A stretch of DNA of 64,000 bases from Treponema parvum (GCF_017893945.1 NZ_CP054257.1:2542001-2606000), one strand, 5' to 3'. Counted from the first letter of the stretch, positions 16,277-25,928 are shown. Numbers and translations are program-made. Notes: generated by a model not told the origin, from the letters alone.

Positions 16277-16681
16277 ATGAACGAATCCGATAAATTTATT
16301 GCCGACCTGAAGCGCATCGTTAAATATGAGCGCGCAAAAAACGGCGGCAGACTTAATATTCATGACGTTTGCAAAGCTATGGCGGATTTTTTTGTAAAGG
16401 CCAATCCCCCTGCGCCTTCGCTTGCCGCCGGGGTTTTTGACTATTGGAAGGGAACTTATGTCGATTCTTCTTCGAACATCGACCTTGAGCCTACGGAAGA
16501 AAATCTTTACAGACTCTGCGCAATGAAAAATTTTCTCTGCGGTGTTGACGATAAAAATGAAATTCTTTGTGAACGGGATTGGAAAGAATTGTCCGAAGCG
16601 GTCAGGTTTGAAGCCGAGGATATTCCGCTTGACCTGTTGGAGCGGATGATGGCGATCGTCGTCGATAAAGACGCGCTTTGA
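16277..16681 (+). CDS. Hypothetical protein upstream of radical SAM gene
   Basis: Not recognised. A 134-aa acidic, mostly helical soluble protein (MNESDKFIADLKRIVKYERA) with several cysteines but no CxxC pair. Its stop overlaps the TTG start of the radical SAM gene by three bases, so the two are translationally coupled and probably work together. The promoter abuts the ATG and no Shine-Dalgarno is present. Confidence 0.75.
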   Translation: MNESDKFIADLKRIVKYERAKNGGRLNIHDVCKAMADFFVKANPPAPSLAAGVFDYWKGTYVDSSSNIDLEPTEENLYRLCAMKNFLCGVDDKNEILCERDWKELSEAVRFEAEDIPLDLLERMMAIVVDKDAL

Positions 16682-17730
16682 ACGTTTTGAATTTTATTCA
16701 GCGCATATTCGAGCTTCATATGCACGACCGTTTGTCTTTATATAAAAAATGTTTTCAGTGCCCGCGCAAATGCGGAACCGACAGAACGGGCAAAAAAACA
16801 GGGGTATGCGGCGAAAGTAAAAGTATAAGAATAGCCTCCGCTTGCCTGCACTTCGGCGAAGAGCCGCTCGTCACCGTTTACGGCGGAAGCGGAACCGTTT
16901 TTTTTACGGGCTGCACGCTTAAATGCGCCTTTTGCCAAAACTATCAGATTGCGCAGCAGGGAATGGGAAGAGACGTTTCTTCAGACGAATTTATAAGTAT
17001 ATGCTTGAAGCTTCAGGACGCCGGAGCGGAAAACATAAATCTTGTTACGGCAAGTCATTGCATTCCCAAACTGGCCGAATACTTACGCGGCGCAAGGCGT
17101 GCGGGTCTTACAATCCCGTTTTGCTGGAATTCTTCCGCATATGAAAATGTCGAAATGCTTGAGCTTTTGCGGGGGACAGTTACGGTATGGCTTCCAGATC
17201 TTAAGACCCTGAGCGCTGCGCTTGCAGGCCGGCTGTTTGCAGCGGAAGATTACCCTCAAACAGCCGTAAAGGCGATTTTATGGATGATGGAAGCGTCTCC
17301 TTTAAAGCTTGTTAAAAAGAATTCGGACGGAAGCACAAAAGAAAAAATACAAAGCGGGGTCATAATACGGCATTTGTTCCTCCCCGGGCGTTTTGAAGAA
17401 ACTGCGGATACCTTGGACTGGCTTAAACACAATGCGGATAAAAAAGCCGTGATTTCTCTTATGTCGCAATACACTCCCGTTCCCTTTGCGGGAACTGAAG
17501 ACGAACTTTTAAAGCGCAAAAAAGCTCTTTCCGCCATAGAAAACAGACTTGTTACGGCTGAAGAATATCAAGACCTGAAAGATCTCATAGAAGCCTACGA
17601 CTTTGAATATCTTTTTTATCAGGAGCTTTCAAACGACACGTCTTGGCTTCCGGACTTTAACCGACGGCAGCCTTTTTCAAACGAGCTGGCAAGGCCGTTC
17701 TGGCACTGGAAGACGGGGTTTTGCATTTAA
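16678..17730 (+). CDS. Radical SAM protein, PflA-like
   Basis: Radical SAM iron-sulfur enzyme related to pyruvate-formate-lyase-activating enzymes. The 4Fe-4S cysteines are C79, C83 and C86 (CTLKCAFC), followed by NLVTASH and FCWNSSAYE strands of the partial TIM barrel. An extra N-terminal cysteine cluster (C25, C28, C32, C44; CFQCPRKC) is typical of this uncharacterised COG1313-like group. Start is taken as TTG overlapping the previous stop; ATG at 16720 would remove 14 residues but keep all cysteines. Substrate unknown; no glycyl-radical enzyme is adjacent. Confidence 0.85.
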   Translation: MNVLNFIQRIFELHMHDRLSLYKKCFQCPRKCGTDRTGKKTGVCGESKSIRIASACLHFGEEPLVTVYGGSGTVFFTGCTLKCAFCQNYQIAQQGMGRDVSSDEFISICLKLQDAGAENINLVTASHCIPKLAEYLRGARRAGLTIPFCWNSSAYENVEMLELLRGTVTVWLPDLKTLSAALAGRLFAAEDYPQTAVKAILWMMEASPLKLVKKNSDGSTKEKIQSGVIIRHLFLPGRFEETADTLDWLKHNADKKAVISLMSQYTPVPFAGTEDELLKRKKALSAIENRLVTAEEYQDLKDLIEAYDFEYLFYQELSNDTSWLPDFNRRQPFSNELARPFWHWKTGFCI

Positions 17731-17765
17731 ATTTTTATTCATGCCCGTACAAAACTTACTAATCA

Positions 17766-17774
17766 TGATATACT
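17766..17774 (+). promoter_or_regulatory. Extended -10 promoter of malQ
   Basis: TGA-TATACT (17766-17774) is an extended -10, with seven bases to ATG at 17782. No convincing -35 lies at 17 bases and no Shine-Dalgarno follows, which predicts a leaderless malQ mRNA. Confidence 0.6.
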
Positions 17775-17781
17775 TTTATAC

Positions 17782-19881
17782 ATGGAAAGTGCTGCCCGCA
17801 AAAAACTTCAGCGTCTTACGGGGACTGTAATTCCCCTCGGCGCGCTCCGCACTGAAAAAAGTCCCGTCATCGGTGAATTTTTGTCATTGATCGACCTTAT
17901 ACCGTTTTGCCAAAAAGCGGAGCTTGAAGTCATACAGCTTTTACCCGTAAACGACAGCGGGACTCACGTTTCTCCCTACAGCGCTCTTTCGGCATTCGCC
18001 TTGCATCCTATTTACGTTTCGATTCCGGAAATCCTTGAGTTTCCTAAGCTTTATAAGAGCGACAAAGACTTTGCCGGCATCTATGACCGATTCATAAAAG
18101 AGCATTCAAAAGCCGCGTCTAAAAAAAGCAACCGCTATGACTACGAAGCGATTCTTGAAAATAAGACCGCGCTGCTGAAGCGCATTTTCGAAAAAAGCGA
18201 AATTGCCGCCGGGCATGTCGGTTCAAAACGCTGTTCGTCGGACGGGAGAGGCTTAAAAACCGCAGCCTCGGAATATGAGGACTTTTCTCTATGGCTTAAA
18301 AAAAACGGCTGGGTAAAAGGCTATGCCGTATTTAAAGCCTTAAAAGAAAAACACCTGCAGGCCTCATGGAAGACTTGGCCTGAAAAAGACCGTAAAGCCG
18401 ATGCGGAGCTTTTATGGGATACCGAAGACGTAACTCGTTGTAAACTGCAGCTTTTTTACGCGTGGGTGCAATTCGTCTGCCACGTTCAGTTTAAAAAAGC
18501 AGCGGACGCCGTTGCCGATGCGGGGATACTTTTAAAAGGCGACATACCGATTTTGATGAATGAGGATTCGTGCGACTGTTGGGAAAACGGCTATGTTTTC
18601 GATCACGGTTTTAGGGCGGGAAGTCCGCCTGACGGCGACAACCCGAGCGGGCAAAACTGGGGCTTTCCCGTATATAACTGGAAACAGCTAAAAAAAAGAA
18701 ATTATTCATGGTGGAAGGAGCGGCTTGCTTTTGCCTCTCAGTATTATAAGGCCTACAGGCTTGATCACATACTAGGTTTTTTTAGAATTTGGGCCGTTCC
18801 CGAAGACGATGTGTCGGCGGAACTAGGACATGCCGAGCCTTTTGTTCCTTGTACTAAAGATGAGCTCGAACGGCTGGGATTCGACGAAGGCAGGATTCAC
18901 TGGCTTAGTGAACCGCACATTCCTACAAAAGTCGTTGAAGATATTACATGGAATCATGAAAACGCTCATAGAATTCTCTCAACAGTTGCAAACCGCATCG
19001 GAAGCGAAGAACTTTGGAATTTCAAAAAAGAACTGAAAGGCAGCAAGGAAATTTATTCCTTGGATTTTTCGTCTTTGTGCGCTCAGGATGCGGAAAAACG
19101 CATAAAAGACGAACTTTGTAAATATTGGACGGACAGGTGCATTCTACAGATAAAAAAAGACATGTTCGTTCCCGTGTGGAAATACAAGGATTCTACGGCA
19201 TGGAAATCTTTAAACATTGACGAACGGGAAAAGCTTGAAAATCTGTTTGAAAAAAAAGATGCCGAACAAAACGAATTGTGGAAAAGCGACGCTTCTGAAA
19301 TTCTTAAAGAACTCACGTCTTCGGTTAGTATGATACCCTGCGGCGAAGACTTAGGCGTTTCTCTGGAATGCGTTCCCGCTGTTATGAATCTTTGCGGAAT
19401 TTTGTCGCTGAAAGTAGTGCGCTGGTGCCGTAATTGGGCGCAAGAAAAGCAGCCTTTCATTCCCTTTGAAGAATATCCGCCGTATTCGGTTACCGCAAGC
19501 TCCGTTCACGACTCTTCCACGCTGCGCCAATGGTGGGAAACAGAAAAGGATTCCGTAGAAGCTTTTATAAAGGCCTTCGCTTTGAATAAAGATTTAGATT
19601 CCGATTTTTCACCGGAAACTGCGTATCTGATCCTTGAAAAAACCGCGCATAGCGCAAGTTTCTGGTGCGTACATCCTCTGCAGGATTTTTTATACCTTGC
19701 AAAGGAATATTATCTTAACGAAAGCTCCGACGAGCGCATAAACGTGCCCGGCACAGTTACAAACACCAATTGGGTGTACCGTATGCCCGTATCCGTAGAA
19801 GAGCTTTCCAAAAACAAGAGCCTATGCGATTCGATAAAAAGAATTTCTGAAATTCACAAAGATAAAGGCGGCCAGAGATGA
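17782..19881 (+). CDS. malQ: 4-alpha-glucanotransferase (amylomaltase, GH77)
   Basis: Transfers maltodextrin segments between alpha-1,4-glucans, releasing glucose, in the cytoplasm. The GH77 nucleophile is D328 (YRLDHILGF), the acid/base E522 (CGEDLGV) and the stabilising Asp is in SSVHDSSTLRQWW. 699 aa is longer than the bacterial core enzyme of ~500, with an insertion near residues 110-200 that includes a Lys-rich helix. The next gene, a GH13 protein, overlaps by four bases (ATGA), so the two are coupled and presumably act on the same glycogen or starch pool. Confidence 0.94.
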   Translation: MESAARKKLQRLTGTVIPLGALRTEKSPVIGEFLSLIDLIPFCQKAELEVIQLLPVNDSGTHVSPYSALSAFALHPIYVSIPEILEFPKLYKSDKDFAGIYDRFIKEHSKAASKKSNRYDYEAILENKTALLKRIFEKSEIAAGHVGSKRCSSDGRGLKTAASEYEDFSLWLKKNGWVKGYAVFKALKEKHLQASWKTWPEKDRKADAELLWDTEDVTRCKLQLFYAWVQFVCHVQFKKAADAVADAGILLKGDIPILMNEDSCDCWENGYVFDHGFRAGSPPDGDNPSGQNWGFPVYNWKQLKKRNYSWWKERLAFASQYYKAYRLDHILGFFRIWAVPEDDVSAELGHAEPFVPCTKDELERLGFDEGRIHWLSEPHIPTKVVEDITWNHENAHRILSTVANRIGSEELWNFKKELKGSKEIYSLDFSSLCAQDAEKRIKDELCKYWTDRCILQIKKDMFVPVWKYKDSTAWKSLNIDEREKLENLFEKKDAEQNELWKSDASEILKELTSSVSMIPCGEDLGVSLECVPAVMNLCGILSLKVVRWCRNWAQEKQPFIPFEEYPPYSVTASSVHDSSTLRQWWETEKDSVEAFIKAFALNKDLDSDFSPETAYLILEKTAHSASFWCVHPLQDFLYLAKEYYLNESSDERINVPGTVTNTNWVYRMPVSVEELSKNKSLCDSIKRISEIHKDKGGQR

Positions 19882-22800
19882 AAAAAGACTTACCCGTATC
19901 GTATAACGAATTTCATGTAAGTAAAACTGTAAGAGATATGTGCGGCTTCGCCGACACACTTTTTTCTTCTTCAGGCAACGTCGTTTTTAGGAACATACGC
20001 GCCGTCCGCCTTTTCGCGCAAAAACTGAACGCACTTTTTGATGCGCAAAAAACTCCGGAGCTGAAAATTTCCGCAGGAAATTTAAATGCCATGGGACTTA
20101 TTGACGAAATTTTCCACATCGTAAGCATGATTTACCGGCGGGACAAATACAGGGCCGCTTTTTTTGAAGCCTTGGAAGCTCTTGATAAAAAATTCGGAAA
20201 AGAAAAAGTCGACGGCATGCTGCTCTGCTTTGTAGAAAATTTTCCGTCTACGGAAGTGTATGCGAAAAAGATTTTTGTCCGCGATTTTTTAAATAAAAAA
20301 GCGTTCGACCAAGGCGTCCGAGCGGAAAGGGAAAACCGAGAAAGCGTTTTGGAAGAGCTTATTCTGCTTTATCTTGCAAACGAAAATCCGGCTTTCAAAC
20401 CTTTTAAAATTCTGTTCGACGATTCTCCTCTTAAAGAGCTTTCAATATACAAGGATGCGTGGACGGAAATCAAGGCGTTTTTTAAAGCAAAACCGGTGTT
20501 CGGACCGTTCAGCCACGATCTCATCACCATGCTGAGGGAACCTGTCATTTTCAGTCCTAACGACTTACGCGGCCAGCTGGAATACATAAAAAAACATTGG
20601 GTTCCGTTTTTCCCCGAGCTCGCGGAAATAGTTTCGCTTCTCTTGTCTTCGCTTGATCTTCTTTCCGAAGAAGCTAAAGCCGCTTGGAGGGCGCCGAATG
20701 CGGGCGGAGCTCTTCCCGACATGTCGGCGTACAGTTATGAAAATTTAATGAACGAGTACGAAAGGTTTAGTCCCGACCGGGAATGGATGCCGAAAGTGGT
20801 TCTTATGGCAAAATCCGTTCTGGTTTGGCTTGATCAGCTCGGCAAAAAATATAACAGAAGCATAACCCGTCTGGATCAAATTCCCGACGAAGAGATAAAC
20901 ATACTTGCCGACGAAGGCTTTACGGGGCTTTGGCTCATAGGTTTGTGGGAAAGAAGCTCTGCAAGCCGCCGCATAAAACAGCTGTGCGGAAATCCCGAGG
21001 CGGCAGCGAGCGCTTATAGCCTTTACGATTACGACATCGCAGCGAATATCGGCGGCTGGGACGCGATAAACGACCTTAGGTTCCGTCTCTGGAAGCGCGG
21101 AATAAGGCTTGCATCCGACATGGTTCCGAATCATACGGGAATGGATTCCCGCTGGATTTCCGAAAAACCGGATCTGTTTATCCAGCGCAAAGACAATCCT
21201 TTTCCTCAATACACTTTTAACGGGGAAGATCTTTCTCACGACCCGCGCATAGGCATATACCTTGAAGACCACTATTACAACAGATCGGACTGCGCCGTCG
21301 TTTTTAAGCGGGTGGACAAGGCTACGGGCGACGTTCGCTATATTTATCACGGTAACGACGGAACGGGCATGCCGTGGAACGATACGGCTCAAATCGATTT
21401 TTTAAATCCTGCCGCCCGTGAAGAAATAATCCAAAAAATTTTGCATGTCGCAAGAAATTTTCCCATAATCCGGTTTGACGCCGCCATGGTTTTGGCAAAA
21501 AAACACATACGGCGGCTTTGGTATCCGGAGCCGGGAAGGGGCGGCGACATAGCTACAAGAAGCGAAACACAGCTGTCTACAAAACAGTTTGAAGACGCCA
21601 TTCCTCAGGAATTTTGGCGTGAAGTTGTGGACAGGGTTGCAAAGGAAGTTCCGGACACCCTGCTTTTGGCCGAAGCGTTTTGGATGATGGAAGGATATTT
21701 TGTTCGCACCCTCGGAATGCACCGCGTGTACAACAGTGCGTTTATGAATATGCTAAAAAAAGAGGAAAACCAAAAATACCGGGACACCGTGAAGAATACT
21801 CTTGCCTTCGATCCGCAGGTTTTAAAACGCTTCGTCAATTTTATGAATAATCCCGATGAAGAAACCGCTGTTGCCCAGTTCGGCAAGGGCGACAAATATT
21901 TCGGCGTATGCACCCTTATGGTAACGATGCCGGGACTTCCCCTGTTCGGCCACGGGCAGATCGAAGGCTTTGAAGAAAAATACGGTATGGAATACACGAG
22001 GGCTTACAAATACGAAGTGCCCGACGAAGGTCTCATAGAGCGTCATCGCAAAGTGATCTTTCCTCTCATGAAAAAACGCTACCTCTTTGCCCAGATCGAC
22101 GATTTTTTGTTCTTCGACGTATGGAACGGTTCTTTTGTGAACGAGAATGTCTTTGCGTATTCAAACCGATGCGGCGACGAAAAAGCCGTAGTTTTTTATA
22201 ACAACAAATATGAAAGGGCTTTCGGCACGATAAAGCAGTCGGTTCCCTATGCGGTAAATACGGGCGGCGAAGGCGAAGTTCAAATGCGCTCCAGAAGCAT
22301 AGGAGAAGGACTGGGGCTCTCTTCGGAGCAAGGAAGATACTGCATATTCCGCGATCTGTCGAGCGGCCTTTGGTACGTGCGCGAAAGCTCGGATATATAC
22401 CGAAACGGCCTGTTTGTGAGTTTGAACGGGTTTGAAACTCAGGTTCTGCTTGACATACGCGAAGTTGCGGACGCGGCGGACGGGAAATGGGGAATTTTGT
22501 GCAGTAATTTGGCGGGCAAGGGCGTCCCCGATCTGGAAATTGCATGGCAGGAGCTTGCGTACAAAGAACTGTATGAAGCGCTGGGCGCCTTTATGTCGGC
22601 GGAATTCATAAGATCCGTAAACGGAATTTTATATCCGGCGGATATTCCGCCTGAAACCGAAAGCGGCTCGGCTGTCCGCATGCATGGCGGCGCGGATACC
22701 GCCGGCGCGGCTGCCGAAGGCAAAAACTCCGCCTATGCGGATGCCGCAGAAAATGACTCGGCTGTCCGCGCCGCTGTGGGCGGCCGCACAGATTCTGCCG

Positions 22801-23714
22801 GCGCTGCCGCAGCGTTGAAATCGCTAAATTCGATCCTCGGAAAGGTAAAGCCGTATGCGCTCGTCTTTTATTCTTCGGCCGCAGAGTTTTACGCAAAAGA
22901 AAAAACCTCTGCGGATAATGAGAACTTAAAGCCTGTAGGTGCGGCAAAGATGATGAGCGCCGTAAAGACGGCGGATAGCGCAAAGCCGGTGGGCTCCGTA
23001 AAGCCGGCCTCCTTTATGCCGGAAAAAGAATTCCGCACGTTTTCAAAAAAAGCCGAAATTCTTGTCAATCTTGCCCAAAAGTCCCGAAATCTTAAATCTT
23101 CTGAAAACGATGCGCTTTCAAAATTTGCGGCAGAAAATCCTCTGTCACTGAACGCTTTGTTCTGCTTGGCGGCGACAGGCAGTTTTGCAAAAACATCGGC
23201 CGCGCTTAAATGGGCATTGCCCAGAAAATTTTGCGCTTTCTTCGCCGATGCGGGAATAACCGCTCCCGGTTTGTATAAGGATCTTGAAACTATGTTCATC
23301 TTAGGCGGATTTACTCCTTTTAAAAAGCAAAAACTTAAAAACGAGGTTTCAAAGAGCTTAATAAAAAAAGACGCATATTCGGTTGCAAAATTCATGATGA
23401 AAAGCGAATTTTCGGCCGCCTTATGCGGTGTAAATGAGTTCGGCGGAGTGCTGTGGTTTAATAAAGAAGCTTCGGAGAGATCTTTAAACCTTTTTGCCGC
23501 CCTTAACATGTTTGAACTTGAAGCCTCCGTGCGCGGAGACTCTCTTGCCGAAAAACAAAGCGCCGTCTTGAAAATGCACAAGATGCTTTCGGACGCTCAA
23601 AAAAAATCCGAGTATAAGGTGGAAAGATTCTTAAAGGAATTCGAACCTAACGGAAAGCCCTTGAAAACAGTCAAAGAAAAAAGCGCAAAGGCCGTTAAAG
23701 CGCCTGCCGAATAA
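19878..23714 (+). CDS. Very large GH13 alpha-amylase family protein
   Basis: A 1278-aa glycoside hydrolase family 13 protein without signal peptide, so cytoplasmic. Residues 1-310 are helical and unique; the GH13 barrel runs from ~330 to ~750. Region I is DMVPNHTG, the nucleophile D534 is in IRFDAAM, the acid/base E599 in LLAEAFW. Region IV reads NNPDE instead of NHD, so the usual histidine is missing. Residues ~925-985 and ~1010-1045 are Ala/Lys-rich low complexity, followed by a ~220-residue helical C-terminus. Start overlaps the malQ stop. Activity (branching, debranching, maltogenic or a phosphorylase-type reaction) cannot be assigned. Confidence 0.88.
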   Translation: MKKDLPVSYNEFHVSKTVRDMCGFADTLFSSSGNVVFRNIRAVRLFAQKLNALFDAQKTPELKISAGNLNAMGLIDEIFHIVSMIYRRDKYRAAFFEALEALDKKFGKEKVDGMLLCFVENFPSTEVYAKKIFVRDFLNKKAFDQGVRAERENRESVLEELILLYLANENPAFKPFKILFDDSPLKELSIYKDAWTEIKAFFKAKPVFGPFSHDLITMLREPVIFSPNDLRGQLEYIKKHWVPFFPELAEIVSLLLSSLDLLSEEAKAAWRAPNAGGALPDMSAYSYENLMNEYERFSPDREWMPKVVLMAKSVLVWLDQLGKKYNRSITRLDQIPDEEINILADEGFTGLWLIGLWERSSASRRIKQLCGNPEAAASAYSLYDYDIAANIGGWDAINDLRFRLWKRGIRLASDMVPNHTGMDSRWISEKPDLFIQRKDNPFPQYTFNGEDLSHDPRIGIYLEDHYYNRSDCAVVFKRVDKATGDVRYIYHGNDGTGMPWNDTAQIDFLNPAAREEIIQKILHVARNFPIIRFDAAMVLAKKHIRRLWYPEPGRGGDIATRSETQLSTKQFEDAIPQEFWREVVDRVAKEVPDTLLLAEAFWMMEGYFVRTLGMHRVYNSAFMNMLKKEENQKYRDTVKNTLAFDPQVLKRFVNFMNNPDEETAVAQFGKGDKYFGVCTLMVTMPGLPLFGHGQIEGFEEKYGMEYTRAYKYEVPDEGLIERHRKVIFPLMKKRYLFAQIDDFLFFDVWNGSFVNENVFAYSNRCGDEKAVVFYNNKYERAFGTIKQSVPYAVNTGGEGEVQMRSRSIGEGLGLSSEQGRYCIFRDLSSGLWYVRESSDIYRNGLFVSLNGFETQVLLDIREVADAADGKWGILCSNLAGKGVPDLEIAWQELAYKELYEALGAFMSAEFIRSVNGILYPADIPPETESGSAVRMHGGADTAGAAAEGKNSAYADAAENDSAVRAAVGGRTDSAGAAAALKSLNSILGKVKPYALVFYSSAAEFYAKEKTSADNENLKPVGAAKMMSAVKTADSAKPVGSVKPASFMPEKEFRTFSKKAEILVNLAQKSRNLKSSENDALSKFAAENPLSLNALFCLAATGSFAKTSAALKWALPRKFCAFFADAGITAPGLYKDLETMFILGGFTPFKKQKLKNEVSKSLIKKDAYSVAKFMMKSEFSAALCGVNEFGGVLWFNKEASERSLNLFAALNMFELEASVRGDSLAEKQSAVLKMHKMLSDAQKKSEYKVERFLKEFEPNGKPLKTVKEKSAKAVKAPAE

Positions 23715-23790
23715 GGCTCGTCGCAACTTGCAGGCGGCGCGGCATTGTCGTGACGGAAGCCCTGCCGGCGTGTCATTTTCAGTGCGGCAT

Positions 23791-25122
23791 TTAAAAACTT
23801 GCGGCCGTAAAATTTTTTGATACGTCCCGCGCTATGCTTAAGACTTCGCTTGAAGACCTCATTAGAGGCTTTCCTATATGCGCGGGGCGGACGGAAGCGG
23901 CAACATTTTCAGGCATTTGCAGATTTTCCCCGATACATCGGCGTATAAAATCCGCATCGAGCGACGGATGATCGTTTACAACTAAGACAAGGGTTCCGTT
24001 GTCTTGGTACGTAGCGGCTTTTTGCTTTAGAGCAGCCGCGTAAGCGCTCGCCGTGTTTTTATCTGCGTAAAGGTGATATTTCATAAACAGCTCTTTTGCG
24101 GCAAAGACCGTATCGTCGTCCGTGATCTTAGCTGCATAAACAAGGTTATGCATGAGAGCCGTATTTGCGGAAAAAATTTCTTCCAATCTTTCAAGGTTTG
24201 AAAGGCAGGAAGGATCAGTTTTTCCGCGCTCGTTCACCGGTACGAGGGCGTCGAGCATCACGCAGCGGCCTGCAGGATCCACCGTAAGGGCGTCGGTCGC
24301 CGGCAGGATAAAGCCCGAAACGGGCATGGCGATCTTCCAGCTGTAAAGCCCTGCCGTAACGTTGCTGAAATTTCCCGGCGGCATGGCATAGTAAATATTT
24401 CCCGTTACTTCTCTCTTTAACCTTGAAAATGCAAAAGGATAGAAAAATGCCTGAGGAAAAAGTCTTCCTATGTTTGCCGTGTTTGCGACGGTCAGATTAA
24501 GATCTTCGACGTTTTTATGATCCGAAAAAATATCTTTTACGATTTTATTGCAATCTTCGATATTTCCGTCAATCTCTATCGGAAAAAGGTTTCCCCCGTT
24601 CCAAATAAGATCTTCTTCCGAAAGTCCTTTTACGGAATTTTTAGGGAACAAAAGTACGGCCTTTATGCGTTTTTTGCCGCGCAGCGCGTTCGCTAAAGAG
24701 GCCGCCAGAGCGGAGGCGTTTACGTCAAGGATGACGGCGTTTGTGTCCTTCATCAAAAGTATGTTTTCAAGGGCTTCGATGAGGTAGCTTACGCCGAAAT
24801 CGCGGTGCCACCCTGTAGGGCCGTGAAAAAGTTCCAAAGTATAAAGCCCCTTGTCCAATTTGGACAGTTTGGGTTCATAAGGAAACGCTTGTGCGGCTAT
24901 CGCTTCGCATATTATCGGACTGAACTCTTCGTTTACGCATGCGAGCGTAAGAGCTCCCGCAACGGAAGCGTAGGTCGTTTTTTCATTTGTAAATAAGATC
25001 CATCGGCGCAGGTCGTTCACTTCCGCAGGAACGTAAAGACCTCCGTCTCCCGGCATGCAGTCGCGAATAGCTTGTTCAAAGCCTACGTTCAATTTTTTAT
25101 TTCTCGTACTGGTAAAACGCAT
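23791..25122 (-). CDS. Threonine synthase-like protein lacking the PLP lysine
   Basis: Homologue of threonine synthase (fold-type II PLP enzyme), 443 aa, with the family layout intact: an N-terminal MRFTSTRN start, ELFHGPT at 97-103, TANIGRLFPQ and YYAMPPGNFSN in the second half. The PLP-binding lysine expected in HGPTxAFKDFG is Arg107 here (HGPTGWHRDFG), and the SGDTG phosphate-binding motif is replaced by LDVNASA. It is therefore unlikely to make threonine. The gene is intact with no frameshift, so a new role (pseudoenzyme) is inferred. Its promoter abuts the ATG. No threonine-pathway genes are adjacent. Confidence 0.85.
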   Translation of the reverse strand: MRFTSTRNKKLNVGFEQAIRDCMPGDGGLYVPAEVNDLRRWILFTNEKTTYASVAGALTLACVNEEFSPIICEAIAAQAFPYEPKLSKLDKGLYTLELFHGPTGWHRDFGVSYLIEALENILLMKDTNAVILDVNASALAASLANALRGKKRIKAVLLFPKNSVKGLSEEDLIWNGGNLFPIEIDGNIEDCNKIVKDIFSDHKNVEDLNLTVANTANIGRLFPQAFFYPFAFSRLKREVTGNIYYAMPPGNFSNVTAGLYSWKIAMPVSGFILPATDALTVDPAGRCVMLDALVPVNERGKTDPSCLSNLERLEEIFSANTALMHNLVYAAKITDDDTVFAAKELFMKYHLYADKNTASAYAAALKQKAATYQDNGTLVLVVNDHPSLDADFIRRCIGENLQMPENVAASVRPAHIGKPLMRSSSEVLSIARDVSKNFTAASF

Positions 25123-25128
25123 AAAAAG

Positions 25129-25157
25129 ATTATATCACTATATGAGAGCTTTGCCAA
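25129..25157 (-). promoter_or_regulatory. Leaderless promoter of the ThrC-like gene
   Basis: Minus strand: TTGGCA (25157-25152), 17-base spacer, perfect TATAAT (25134-25129) with an extended TGA before it, six bases to ATG at 25122. Confidence 0.72.
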
Positions 25158-25197
25158 AGGTGCCGGATGCGACCGTCAACCGCAGTCGATTATTTTA

Positions 25198-25226
25198 TTG
25201 CAATAAAAAAAACTTTATTGTATCAT
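25198..25226 (+). promoter_or_regulatory. Promoter of the DUF3015 gene
   Basis: TTGCAA (25198-25203), 17-base spacer, TATCAT (25221-25226). The leader is about 85 bases and ends in a strong AGGAGG ribosome site. Confidence 0.55.
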
Positions 25227-25318
25227 ATTTATTATATTAAAATCGAAACGGCTTAAAATGTTCTTTAAATCCCGTTTTGCAACGAGACCGATTCGGTTTT
25301 ATAAAAACAGGAGGCTTT

Positions 25319-25762
25319 ATGCTTAAAAAGAAATTTGCGATTGCATTGGCTGTTGCGTCATTGGCGTTTACGGCAAGCACATTTGCAACGGCTGTAGGTC
25401 CGGGTCTCGGATATGTATTCTTCGGCAAAAAGAGCGGTGCCGGATGGGACATCCTTGCCGCTACGACAAACGGATGCTGTTTCACTCAATTTTTTGCCAT
25501 CACGTTCGGAACGTCCGGATATGAAGGCGGACTTATCGGTATGGAAGAAACCGATAAATTCATTGCCGAAAACATGGACTCTCTTGCGGCGGACATAGCA
25601 AAAGGCGACGGCGAATATGTCGACACCCTTTCGACCATGCTTAATGTCGCGGATAAAGTGGCATTTAAAGCTGCCCTGCAGGATAACTTTGATGAAATTT
25701 TCTCTTCATCCGAAGTTTCTGCAAAAGAAGTCAGCGCAAAGATCTATTCTTTTGTAGGCTAA
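25319..25762 (+). CDS. DUF3015 exported protein
   Basis: Small exported protein of 147 aa. The start ATG at 25319 follows AGGAGG; it opens a clear signal peptide (MLKKKFAIALAVASLAF, cleavage likely after TFA). The mature part has the DUF3015 pattern: GPGLGYVFFGKKSG, then ILAATTNG and FAITFGTSG. The second half is acidic and helical. It stands alone between its own promoter and a strong terminator, with a near-ideal ribosome site, so the protein is probably abundant. Function of the family is not known. Confidence 0.82.
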   Translation: MLKKKFAIALAVASLAFTASTFATAVGPGLGYVFFGKKSGAGWDILAATTNGCCFTQFFAITFGTSGYEGGLIGMEETDKFIAENMDSLAADIAKGDGEYVDTLSTMLNVADKVAFKAALQDNFDEIFSSSEVSAKEVSAKIYSFVG

Positions 25763-25784
25763 GCTGACCTTCTATCTTTGTAAG

Positions 25785-25821
25785 ACAGGGTGCGGTAAAG
25801 TCCGCATCCTGTTATTTTTTT
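25785..25821 (+). terminator. Rho-independent terminator
   Basis: ACAGGGTGCGG (25785-25795) pairs with CCGCATCCTGT (25802-25812) with one G-U pair and a six-base loop, followed by TATTTTTTT. It ends the DUF3015 transcript. Confidence 0.9.
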
Positions 25822-25928
25822 GCCTACTTTTTTGTTGTTCAATGAAATGGCGAGTTTTGAAAGCGAGATGCGGCGGCGGGATTCCCAGCTGCGCACAGCT
25901 TTAAGCGTTATACTCACGGAATTCTTCT

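Noticed and set aside
22889-23581. Long open frame antisense to the GH13 gene
   Set aside because: Mirrors the low-complexity coding sequence on the other strand; no ribosome site or family match.
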